Source: Ilex aquifolium (Eukaryota > Streptophyta > Magnoliopsida > Aquifoliales > Aquifoliaceae). From it: DNA of 64,000 bases. Under the pieces are notes generated by a model. The model had not been told where the DNA came from and did no database searches. It saw only the letters and a list, made by a program, of their open reading frames with translations. Below are positions 11,701-23,900 of this stretch, one piece after another; position 1 is the first letter of the stretch, and every line of letters begins with the position of its first letter. The stretch lies in assembly GCA_951799425.1 (NCBI GenBank), contig OX637407.1, positions 27,835,691-27,899,690 of the forward strand, in the 5' to 3' direction. Made by a program: the position numbers and the translations under genes.

Positions 11701-14700
11701 TCTATGAGACATAAGAGGTAGGTCCATTGCTACTATTTTCGAAAGGCTTTATTTCCCAACTGGAACCCGCAACATAGCTTTTAGACGAATGCAATGAATT
11801 TTTCTTTCATCAAAGCTTATTTGAGCTCTACCCATATGCTATTTGTCTTGAATAGAATGCCCGTGTTTCCAGAATGATGGTTATATGCAGTCCAAGAAGT
11901 AGACATACAAGGGTTTGTGACAAGAAACATTTCAAAGAGGCGTTCAATCAATTAAAATAAACTCCATCCATGACGGACATTAAGTAGCCATTATATTTAA
12001 ACTGCCCCCTCGAATACATTCTTCACAAAAGACAGTTTTTTAACCACCTTTTCCAAGGATTAGTAGTAACTAGTATCATGCTATAGCATAAATTAACGAG
12101 CAAAAAAGGAAACTTACAAGATTGATTTCCAAGAGATCTTTGAATTCATAATAAATTTGAGAGGTTGCATAAAAAAATCAAAGCATACAAGTGCAGGTGA
12201 GGTAGAAAACCCCATAGAACACCCTGAAAAGAAAATGTGCGGGGGCAGAGGATTGGATAAAACTACCATACAAAAAAAAAAATTAAACATAAAACAGATA
12301 GCTGTCCTTATTTCACTGCAAAAAACTGAAGAATTATAATTTTGGCTGACCAAGCCACTAAAGGAGTAATAAATACCAACAGAAAAATGGATCGTCAAAC
12401 ATGGTGATGCTTTCCTTCCCTCCTTCAGAAAAAAAACACGGTGTTGCTCCACCAATGAGAGGGGATACAGCATTGAATTACTAAATCATTATGCAATTTT
12501 GGCTGATCAACATATACTTCTCAGCCAGATGGCCAGAATGCTTGTAGGGGTGTATGGTAAACATATGTCCATTAGTCAAATGACCAGACTGCTAGGTGAC
12601 ATGTACGAGTAAGTTTACACACAAAAACTACAAAAGGCGAAATATGTGATAAATCATAAACAGCTAGCATGTTGCTTCTTACGAAAATAAATAAATAATT
12701 AATCAATAGTTAGTAAGGAAGTTGACTGAGATAGTTCCAACATCAGCAACAAAAACAAAGGTCGGCGTGAATGAGTGTCATAGTTCCACAAGACTGCAAA
12801 TACAACCATGTTGCAAATCAATGATGAAAAGAAAAATAGGACTCATATAAGGTGAGAAACTATTCTTATGGCATGAGTTGAAATAAAACAAAGCAAAACA
12901 AGCAGAGCAATTAAATGCCAGCCACATAAATTACAATGTATAATCTGCATTGCATCTATATGTTCGAATGTTCGATATTGTTAGGTGTCAAATACCTAAG
13001 TTCAAAATAAATTAAGAAAAAGTATGATGCCCTGTAACACAAGTGCACAACTACTTACACTAGCAAATATTAATAGTCTACATGCCTCAAGAAGCTAACA
13101 TAACCAATCTAACAGTAATAGCATAAGATTGTGCATTTAATGTGGATCATTGCAATGTACAAAATCATGACTCAACCTCAAATAAAAAACATGCAAGATA
13201 GCAAAGAAAAGCTAAATTTAGCAGGAGTTTATGAATTTTTAATTCTTTTTGCTCCAATCATCATGGTCAACTTAGAAAACACAAACAAATCGAACTGAGT
13301 AAATGAAAACTAGTTCTCTTCCAAATATTAAAAAAATCAAACATAAAAATCAATGTAAAACAACAGAGAGAGCATGTGCACCAATGAGAGTTTGCAAAAG
13401 AAGAAAACATTAATCCACAGATTCAGTCATGTTTAAAGCAGGTAAGCTGTAATTCACCTAACTATCTGCAGGCACACCCAAGACGACCACTCAAACACAG
13501 ATGACAGTACATTTTCCTTTGTTTTTTTTTTCAGTTTTTGCCTGGGGAAGAGTGCATGCTAATCGCTTGCATGCATTCAATAATACGTTGGAAAGCAAGT
13601 GTCTGAGTACAAATCGCATAACTGGGGACAAGAGAAGAACAAAGTTGAAATCTGCTTTCTTAGTGAAAGCAAATTCAAAATACAAAGACAGAAAGTACAT
13701 AATATCGATTGGGCAATTCAAAATAACAGACTTATGAGCCCTATCTGGCAATTCAAGATATTAACTGTCATGTCATAAACAATTAGCCAAGAGATACGCT
13801 AGAAATATAAAACAATTAGGAAAGAATATTGTGATAGGGGGGAGTCTGATCATACCATCAACTCTTGACCATCAATGTTTAATTTACTGAGTAGTCTGAG
13901 TGCACGAAGAATCCCTTCAGCAGAATCAAATTCACAAAACCCAAAGCCCTTTAAAGTTCCATTTGAAGGATCTTGGGCACGTTTCCAACTCTTGACAGGA
14001 CCACAAAGCTGCGGAAAATTAAACACAAGTCAGAACTTACTTAACTGAGAGCTCCAAGGCATAGGGCAAACCCCGAATAATAAACTAAATAGATGTTGAA
14101 TAAAACCACGCATCAAGTGAATGTCCTACTTGCAGAAGAGACGTCATGAAATCATTTTCCACAGTTGACGCAATCTTGCCGACATATACAGTGGTTTGTG
14201 GCTTCTCTGTTGGCGTAACAATTGGAATGACCGCGGGTCTAACAATAGGAGGGAGGATTGGACCACGAAACCCAGGAATTGGAGGGCGTGACAGTGGTGG
14301 AAGGATGCCAGCTGGTCCTGGAGGACGTGGAGGAAATGCTGGTCGAACCATTGCTGCATATGGATAAGGATAGCGAGGAATTCCTGCAAGCCAAAAAAAA
14401 TCTTTGCAAAAAAATCAGGGCATGTTTAATAACTAGATACAGTTACAACAATCTTTGTCCTGTTGATCCAGGTGTATATAAAGAATTTCATGAAAACAAT
14501 CAAATACTGTTACCCAAAATTACAAGCAACTAGAGATGGCAGCACAGGCATGACAACACTCACCAGCTGAACAGATAACCTGAAGGGACATGAAGAAATA
14601 ACATCGTATTCATAAATCATGGAAGTTTCAGGTGTGCTTACCTTTCGCATCCAGTTGTAAAATAGTAGCCTTCTCAAACTATCCGATGCACCAGTTGTGA

Positions 14701-16491
14701 AGATTTGAAAAGAGTAACATGAAAATTGGATTGCAATGTCTATTTCACACCAATGCAACTGATGACATAACATTATATTTCGATATTCCAAAATCTCTTA
14801 AGTATATCGGCCATTAACAACCTAATGCACAGCATAACAAATGCAAAGAAACGGAAAGCAGAGGGTGGAATTGAAAAGATTGTGATACCTTGATAACAAC
14901 GGCAAGGAGCAGTCAATTGGTATCATAGTCTGCTGCCGGCAATTCAAGAATTGGGAAACCATTAAAAGGAATTTATCCTTATAACTACGAGATGATATCC
15001 TACTAAATGAAAATGGCAGAACCATACATTATAGAGTATGACATATGGGAAGATCACATTAGTCCAAATTGTTTCTTGACGTTCAATTTGAAATCTCAGA
15101 GGCCACTTTGAGCATAAAACAGTAATTTTTTTTCCCAGCAAGACAATTCTAAACTTGATAATCAAGGAAACAAAGCAAACGGGTGCATACCAAAAGGGGA
15201 GTTGTAGAGTGGTAGTCAGTCTCTAAAGAACAGCAATATGAAGCCTTCCAACCTTTCTCACCGTTATCAATCAAGAAACTGTAGGAGAAAAGATCCCGTC
15301 ATCGATACCCCTTATACAACCAACACGAATCCCCCCCAAACTCCTCTCAACCAAATCCTTCCCCTCTTGGTCACTCTCTTAACTCTAATATAACATAACA
15401 TAAAATAACATAACCCACACTATCAATAAACTGTAATATTGTAGCCAATACACACAAGATTCAAACAAAAGTAACATATTTTCTTACTATTTTGCCAACA
15501 TGAACACGAACAAGATGCGCATACAGTTTCATGCATCAAAGCCAACACTAAACACAATAAAATGTAAGCTTTGTACCCTCAGACAATGAGAATTACAATC
15601 ATACCTTCAAAACAATGAGAAACCAAATAGGACCTTCAAAACAATGAGAACCACAATCATACCTTGAAAAAGGTTTTAAATTCAAAAAGGCTTTATATTT
15701 TGCAGCTCATGAAAGAATGAATAAAAATTACAGATATCTACATGAAAAAAAATAACAACGATAGCCTTCAGTTCTTTTTAACTATCAACATACACTCTTC
15801 AGATATAGAGGGGAACCAAAAACAACTTTTCAGTTCTAAATTAGGAACACTTTGAGGTTATCTGTAGAATGATACAGATAGTACATGATTTTAGAGAGAG
15901 GAAGACAAAAAAAAGGGAGAGATATTATGAGAGAGACAATAACCCACCCGGAGGAGGAATTGTGCCTTGAGGAACTGGGTATCCATTCGGCATCGGAGCG
16001 TATGGTCTCATTGCCGGATTTGGAGGCTGACCTGGCTGAGCATATGGCGGCATAAATGGCAGCACCGGCGACACTGCAACCTGCGGAGCACCGCTCACTG
16101 CCGCCGGCGGTATCATACCTGGTGGCATCGTACTCACACCAGGTGGCGGAACTCCGGGATTCTGATAATTATGAGGAGCCTGCAAATTAGGGTTCGGAAG
16201 AGGCGAAAATTGCGGAATCGAAGGGACCGGAACTGGTGGCGCTGCCGGTCGGAAAGACGGTACCGTCGGAGGCATAGCGGAGTACGGTTGGATAGATGGC
16301 GTTGGTGGTGGTGGTGGTGGCGGTGGTGGCGTAGTTGAGTTCGGGTTAGGGTTTGGAGTAACAGATGTGGGTGGATTTGAAGAAGATGGTGGCTGTGATG
16401 ACGATGGAACGGGTTGGTTTGGGTTATCGGGTTCGGGCTGTTGGGAAGTGGGATCTATGGTGGTTTCAGGGGAGGTGGTTGAGTCCGCCAT
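8761..16491 (-). CDS. RBM25: RBM25-like splicing factor (RRM + RE/RD-rich + PWI)
   Basis: There are seven coding exons (transcript order): 16491-15948, 14383-14130, 14008-13856, 11332-10912, 10738-10055, 9975-9389 and 9012-8761. All have GT-AG borders and phases agree, giving 964 residues. The N-terminus (1-240) is rich in Pro, Gly and Ser. An RRM follows at about 246-320, with RNP2-like VYVGKI (247-252) and RNP1-like KGFGFCEF (286-293). Residues about 330-860 are highly charged Glu/Lys/Arg/Asp repeats with predicted coiled coil. The C-terminus is a PWI domain with RPWI at 888-891. This domain order is that of RBM25, a nuclear U1 snRNP-associated regulator of 5' splice site choice. The start is the first Met of exon 1. 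A 1.1 kb Mutator-like element sits just upstream of the ATG. Confidence 0.93.
9127..9204. repeat. 39-bp tandem duplication in an RBM25-like intron
   Basis: Two adjacent copies of a 39-bp unit containing GCTAGCCCTATGTGAATAGG begin at 9127 and 9166 and are almost identical. They lie in the last intron. No function is implied. Confidence 0.8.
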
Positions 16492-16625
16492 TGATGCAGA
16501 GAGACCTTCTGCGGATACGGAGGAGAGAGATTGTGAAGTTGTGTTCGATTATCTCTGGTCTTTCTTTTTCATTTGTGTAACGTGCTTGCCCTAGCGAGCT
16601 CAAGAACGAAGAATAATTTTATTTT

Positions 16626-17748
16626 GGGCAAATCCCAGTTTACACCTTGAAAGATACATATTTTCTCACTTTGCATCTTAAAAGATTAATTGTCTCATAT
16701 TGCACCCTCAATCTAATATAGTTGTTGCAATGTACACGGTGCACCTCTCATCAAATTCCGTTTCTATTCCCGTCAACTCTCAGCCGCATGTGAGAAGCAT
16801 GTGTTTCCCATTGGACAAAATAGTAAAACACCACCTTAGGCCCCACCCTTTGCCCTAAAAAACTAGAAGAGGGAGCCTTTGTTTATGCTGTTTGATCCAA
16901 GCTCACCACCATGGCCAGGTAGCTCAATTTGCAGAGACCGAATCTCCTTGAAACTGCTCAAAACTTCATTTGGGGAATAGGAAAAATCCTAATAATTACA
17001 TTTTGCACGGAGTGAATGTGATGAGGATTTGGCTTTGATGATTTGAAGAAGGAGTTAGAGTGGTTTTATGGCGACCCAGTTGAAAGTACTATTGGAAAAA
17101 CCCCTCTAGCCAGGAGGGTTTGATCTTGAATTCTGATAATCATGGGGTTGTTTGATATTTTTGTTGTTGATAAGTATAGAATTTCTGTGAGGAATTGTGA
17201 TGGAAATGGTTTGGGTTTCGGAGACGATAGAACCCAAATGCTAACAGACTAAAATGCATCGACAAAAAGAATTTGCATCCTGTAATTTGTTGAAAATTGA
17301 AAGAACAATAACATCTGGTAATCGATCAAATTGATCTTGTTCTTGGTGGATAGGCTTAGAACCCATTTTTTTTTTTTTTGGTTCTTAAGTTATGAATTGA
17401 TGAGGTTAAAATAGCAAAAAGGGTTTCAATTTTGTCTTATATTTTTCTTCTTCTTTTTCTTTGTTCCTAGGTCTTCTATGAATTGATTACAGGGCAAAAC
17501 TGAGACAAGTCTAGCCGTCTAGGGAAAGCAAACAGTGGGGGTCTGAGGTGGTGTTTTACCATTTTGTCCAGGGGGAGCATGTGCTTCTCACATGCACGTG
17601 GGAGTTGACGGAAATAAAAACAGAATTTGACGACGGGTGCACATTGCGATAAGTAGGTTAGATTGAGGGTGTAATGTGAGATAATTAATCTTTTAAGGTA
17701 TAAAGTGAGAAAAGATGTATCTTTCAGGGTGCAAAGTGAGATTTGCTC
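16626..17748. mobile_element. Mutator-like element (non-autonomous) with 9-bp target duplication
   Basis: The 1,123 bp element begins GGGCAAATC and ends GATTTGCTC. Long imperfect terminal inverted repeats of about 220 bp (16626-16850 versus 17530-17748) share tracts such as TTACACC..., CATGTGAGAAGCATG and AAAACACCACCT. Immediately outside are identical 9-mers TTTTATTTT (16617-16625 and 17749-17757), the Mutator-type duplication. The interior (about 16860-17520) encodes no transposase; it may be captured host DNA, but I could not identify a source. The left end is 135 bp upstream of the RBM25-like ATG. Confidence 0.82.
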
Positions 17749-17757
17749 TTTTATTTT

Positions 17758-20344
17758 TTTGCAGATTTTGGGGGAAGAGATTTGCTGGTCTGTCGGTCTA
17801 GGGTTCGTTTTATGATGACGCATGACGGCGTGAGTAATGGTAATATACCGGTGGTCTATTGGTGGGAAACAATAAAGAGTAAATTACATTCACCTCTCTT
17901 GGATTTTGTAAAAATAATAATGAGACCGCTTATAGTAGAGGATCAAATTTTTATTTCGGTGTAATATTTCGGTCACCTAAAAAATAAAAACGTTTTCGGA
18001 GATGTTTTGAAAATGTCTCGGAAACAATATGAAAACTAATAAAATTTTTGAGAGTTTATTTCCAAAAATATTCGAAAACACGAAATATACCAAAACATCT
18101 CAAAACACCTCAAAATAATGGTAAAAACATTTTGAAACATCTCAAAAGACCTCGAAACATTCTAAAACACCTTGGAGTATTAGAAATTCGAGTTCATCAC
18201 TGTTTTGTCTCGATCCTCTTGAAAATAAAAATATTTCGATCGTTTCGACCATTTCAAAACGAATTTTTGATTCTTACTTGTAGTCTTATGGCGATGGAGA
18301 GTAATATTGAACTCACTCGTCATTGTTGTCCTTCTCTTTTGTATAATAGAAACTAAAAAATGAGATTATATTGAATTTAATATGAAACGATTCTCTAGTG
18401 CGGTTTAATCTTTAACAAGTTTCATATCACACAATCATAATGTGTCTTCTCGTATATTATCATCAAACACTTATTCACTCACCAACTCCAAGGATGACGA
18501 ACCTCACTCTTTTATCTTTGTCCCTCTTATAGACTATTACTATTTTTCTAAATTCCATTTTCATCTCTTTGTGTGTGTGTGTGGAGAAAGAGAGAGGATA
18601 ATTGACCACAAGCTATGTGAAAATTGATTGTGATGGCCTCACGCATGAAATATTTTCATGCAATCTAGGGTTTGGAGGATAAATTTCAGGCAGCTAAAGA
18701 TTTCAATAATTTCAAGACTAATTTGAGTTGCGTTTTTTACTCTTACAAATGGACTTAAGATTTGTAGTTTGTATTTTTTTTTTTTTTGCAGTATTTGTGC
18801 GTCCCTTGAGGATGGTGAGCCATTTGCGCTTACGGTTGGAAACCGAATCGATTGGGCTTTGCACACTTAAATTGGTTGTTTGTTTATCTTTGTTAATTGA
18901 TAACTCTATGTTTTTCCTCATATTTGAGAAGTATGTGCTAATTTGTTGCAATGATGTATTATGAGAGGGGTATATGTTGATTTATGCTTAGAAACAAAAA
19001 ACGAGTACTTGAATACAATGAATTAAGTATTTTTAACATTAGGGGGTTTCAAAATTGTGTTTTGATTGTGCTTAGATTTACAATTTTTTATAGTTACAAC
19101 GTTTGAGATGTTTTTTGTGGCTTTGATTTTTGGATTTCAAGTTATGGCGGTTGATTGTATGGATGACAATGTGAATGTAAAATGTGGATAGGAGGAAACG
19201 AACAAAATTATTGTTGTGACTGTTCGTTTTTTTTGTGATTATGGGTTGTATGGTTGATTTTTTGTTGTTGTGGTAGTCAAGGATGACATTGATGAGGCAA
19301 GGAGATGCATGAAGCAGGGGAAGAGTGTGTGTGTGTGGGGGGGGGGGGGGGGTTGTGCATTGGGATAGTTTGTAAACAAGTCTAAGGTCTTTATTACATG
19401 GATAAGGTTTGTTTGACAACAATTCAAATACATGTTGGCCTTTGTAAACAAGTATAAGTTCTTTATGGGCGTAGATTCTGTAGAAGGGTAATGTTGGTAG
19501 AAAATCACATAACATTATTATCAATACATGGAGAAGTCTCGCAATTATTTGAACAATCTCAATGAAAGTGGATGTAATATATCTAAAAAATTATGTTCAA
19601 TCGTGCAAGAGACACACACACACACACACGTTATACTCAAATTCCTTTTGGTAGATGATAATCTTATTCTAAATCATTCACTATTAATCCAAATGAAATT
19701 AATTGTCTTGAAATGACCATATCAATGAAATTTATGAGAATTTGACGTAAAATAGAATCTTATTTCATGTGACAAAAATCACAAGTTTAAATATTTCGAG
19801 GTTGGGTCGAACTTTTTAAAGCGAAGTTCGGCTCTATGTAAACACATTATGGGGGTTTTATAACCAAAATTCAATTTTCATCACTTGGTTTTTATGGTGT
19901 CCACCCATTAATTACGAATTAAATAAATTTTGATACAATCCAATTCAAATACTACAATTTTAACATGACAGGATTCATTATCAATCATGATTCAGATTCA
20001 GCTAGGCCATCCGTTGTGATTAATACAAAGTTTTGTACTCTCCCTACTAAATTTTTTATGGTAAAAGAAGAGTTTCATATAATTTTTTGGATTTTTTGTT
20101 GGAGGGAAAAATGGGCGGGTATTTTTTTTCATTTTTTTGATTAGAAGGGAATAACCACCAAGATTTGGCAACTTCCCAGTTTTTTTGGTACGAAAATGTG
20201 GCTAAAAGATGCAAAAAGCCCGTGACTCACCGGCTACAGACAGCCAATTACTACCGCCACAACTAATTTGACTACTTCCACTACACCATCAGCGTAATAA
20301 TTAAATCTGTGAATCCAATCGAATGACTGTTTAAAAAAAATAAA
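17758..20344. other. Intergenic between divergent RBM25-like and SUMO protease genes
   Basis: AT-rich, with an uninterrupted G run near 19338-19353, short (CA)n at 19614-19629 and (GT)n near 18570. A stretch around 17960-18265 made of TTTCGG/AAAACACC-like words resembles 52510-52770 and may be a shared degenerate repeat. No coding region was recognised. A hAT-like remnant follows. Confidence 0.45.
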
Positions 20345-20630
20345 ATCGTATCTAGTGATATAAGTTCGTGTCGGATCTTACCAGGTTTGTATAAAAGCAT
20401 ATTCCATCCATACCCAATTAATTTATTAATTTATGTTTAATGAGTCGTATTGAATTTATGTCGTATATGAACTATATATATTAACGAGTTATATCGTGTA
20501 TTTTTTTTTGATTAATTTTATCAATACTTAATTGGGGTCCACTTATTTATAAAACGAGTGATTTAAAGAAGATCAAAATTCTCTAATATTATATCGTGTT
20601 AACTAGTCATGTCATATTTTGACACCTCTA
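20345..20630. repeat. Degenerate hAT-like element (GTGTC...TTTTGACACC family)
   Basis: The right end TCATATTTTGACACCTCTA matches the end of 52866-53185 and resembles the TTGACACCCCTA end of the better preserved element at 38775-39136. The interior contains AAGTTCGTGTCGGATC and ATCGTGT words typical of this family. The left end is not resolved. Confidence 0.45.
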
Positions 20631-20934
20631 ATAATTATCACGGGTTCAATTGGACTTAACACGGATCCGGATTCTCTGCTGTTATTTTTAAGAGTAGGGT
20701 ATTATTCCTCAAAATCACACCACGACATTATTTTGGTGTGAAACATCATCGTTTTGAGGATTCAGACTCGACTTGACACAGCTCCACTGCTCTGGCAATA
20801 GCCTTTCCCTGTTCTTTTTCCTCATTTTCTCAGCTCCACTTTCACCCTCCGTCCTCGCTGCCACCACATAGAGACAGAGACTTGCAGAGAATAAAATCAG
20901 TGCCATTGACTGTAAGTAACGTACCTTCTCATGC

Positions 20935-23900
20935 ATGGAAGGAGGAGAGAGAAAGAGGAAAAAGCTAGACCTAGATTGGGGAAAGCTCTTGCCTGATCAT
21001 ATAGATGAGGATGAGGAGCCTCCGACGGTAGTGGTGGTTACAACCACCGGTGCGGCAGCGGAGAAATTGAAATCGGCGGTGATGGATGGCGAACAACAAC
21101 AGAACGGGTTTAATAACATGAGCGACAGAGAACTGAATGACGTGCTTGAAAGGAACATACTGAATCTTAAAAGTGTCGGTGACAGATTGCGGGATAAAGG
21201 CGAGAAGCTTAGGACCTGCATCAAGCGCCTAGAGGAGGAGATAGAGCGACGGCAACACCAACGAGCTGAGAAGGTTCGATTGTTATTGATATCATTTTTT
21301 TGTTCCAATTCCACATGCATGAATCTTTCTCCTTCTCTCTCTGTTTCTTAATATTACTATAGATACACATACAAACTTGTATTATTGCGTTAGTTTTTCA
21401 AGTTGCATGTAGTACTTGGAATATTTTTGGGGGTCCTTTCTCCTTCTCTCTGTTTCTTAATATTACTATAGATACACAAACAAACTTGTATTATTGCGTT
21501 AGTTTTTCAAGTTGCATGTAGTACTTGGAATATTTTTGGGGTGGGGTACATGATGTTTACGGTTTATACAGGGGAGGATTATGAGCTTGAAGTATAAAGT
21601 TTAATCCATTCTAGAGTACATATGTATCTGTATTTAGGGCCAAGGTACATTCACATTGTAGTTGTTATGCGAAACTGTTCTGATAGAGAAATTGCAGTGG
21701 CGAAACTTGTTGCCATAAGGGACCAGGCTGACTGGCTGAGTCATGTCATGAAACAAAGTCTTCACTTGCACGGTTGTTTGTGAAGTCTTGTATACCTGCA
21801 TTGTATTTTTACTGCGACAATATGGTCTCCTCTTTATCCCTTTTCATAATTATTTCCGTTATTCATGTGCACTCCCACTAGTTCTGTAGATTGGGGCTGA
21901 TTGGGAGAGGTGTATTGATACTATCTTTGGTGTAAATTGGGTGATGATTGGAAAAATGTGATGCAAATAGACAACTGGAGAGATAAGTTGACGCCTGATT
22001 TACAAGGAAAGACTAATACAACTGTACAGCCTCTGAGTGGTTTCTTAGCTAATGTTTTTTTGAGTAACCTTGTGATTTGCGATTGATGCAATTAATCATA
22101 TTAGTACTCGCTAGCAGAAATTGTCCATCTGTTCATATTGTATAAATGCTTTAACACAGTCATGAATTTTATTTGACAGGATGATGATGGGTGTGAAAAG
22201 GGCAGACAATCACGGATCCCAAGTTTGGTTTGTGAGATTCTTATTGCTTTGCTAGCACATTGAATGCATTTCTTAGTTTGATATCATTTTTTTTTTGTGG
22301 CTCTTTTGATTACTAGTAACAGGAGCATACTCCATTTTTTTAGGATTTCAAGATGCATGAATAGCTGACACGGGGCTAGGTCTGCCTTGAAGCTAGAAAT
22401 TGTGAATAAAGACAAATTCCAAATTCCGGAAATTGCTTTCTTAGAATAGTGAAAAATAAATTTCCACTAGTTCAAGACTCACAACCAAAGTTGAAGAAGA
22501 ATGAAGAAATTAGAATATAGTTCAAAAAAATGAGGGAAGAAAAAAATCTTTATTGTTATGGAGAAATTTAAGTTACCAACTTACAATGAAAAACTTATAA
22601 AAGAGAAAGCTTACGAAAAGAAAAAGACTTACAAGAGAGAAAGTAGGAATAAACTAGTAATTGTTGTTGGTGATTTGTGTTTTTGTTGACTTTGTGATTT
22701 AGGTTGGTAGGGGGTCTATTTATAGGTGACTAGAGAAGGGTCTACAAGCTCAAGGTACCTGAGGTTTGGAAGGTTCAAGAATTCCAACTTAGTGGTGAAC
22801 ATTGGTAGAAAAGTGAAGGTTCTAGATGTTGGTAGAAGGCTCAAGAAGGATACCAAGTGCAAGTATGTTCTACAAGGTTCTAGATATTGAAATTCTCAAA
22901 TACATTAATCCTCACTACATCCCTCAAAAATAAAATAATTACCAAAAGTTTACTTTAAATTTTTAACAAAAATGCTGGTTAAGCACTTCAGATACAAATT
23001 ATTTGTTCCTCGAATAAGCAGTATTACTTGATAGGTCCAAGTTATGAAGATGATATGCTAATTTAATTGTGGTATTTCTTTTATATGTCCTAAGTACTGA
23101 GCCACTTTCACTTTAGGTTGGCTTTCCAATTGATCTCCATCATTAGGATCACAGGCACTGAAAAGAGACATTATAGTATATCGTCTTTCATATAAATTAT
23201 GAGATTTGAATCTTGACATCTATTGATATATTTTTACATAACATTTTGTGATATTTCTTAGTTTGTTAATGGAGAGAGATTGGAGAGAAAGTAAGTGTAG
23301 GGAAGGCATAAGGCAAGTGTTTGTGATATACTCGTTCCCTGTAATGGAATGTTACACTTCAGTCAAAACCAGTTCATTTTAAGGAGGCAGTTTTAGTTGG
23401 CCCTGAAGTATCTCTTTCTCTTTTTAATGGGAATCACTTTGCTTATTATCTCTCTTCTTTGGAATATTCTTCTCTGGCCAACGATGAATTGCCTACAATA
23501 CTGGGCATATATATATGTATACACACACACACATACACACACACGTTCTATTGTTAACCATGTGTGATGTGTATTTTGAAAATACACTATTGGTTCCTTA
23601 GGATAATATAAAGAAAAAGTTACATGTTCCCTTTAAAACAGTTCATGGAAGTGCGTACAATTTTTGAATGATATAAAGAGATACAGGAATTACTTTGGAT
23701 TGAAATGGGAGGGAATTTAGTTCCGTACAAAATTGGAACATATAATTATTCCTTGCAAAATATCTGAAACTAAACAGAATTGACAGCATGGGTTGAGTAT
23801 TTGCAGTTCAGTTACCATGTTTTTGCAACTTGATATGAAACAAGTTAGTTGTTTGATGACGTTTTTTGCACTTTTTTATTTACTGTTTGTTTCGCAGGTG

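Noticed and set aside
18728..18964. Frame reading SLEDGEPFALTVGNRIDWAL in one phase after a CAG
   Set aside because: It looks exon-like but is isolated, matches no family I recognise and has no partner exons nearby.
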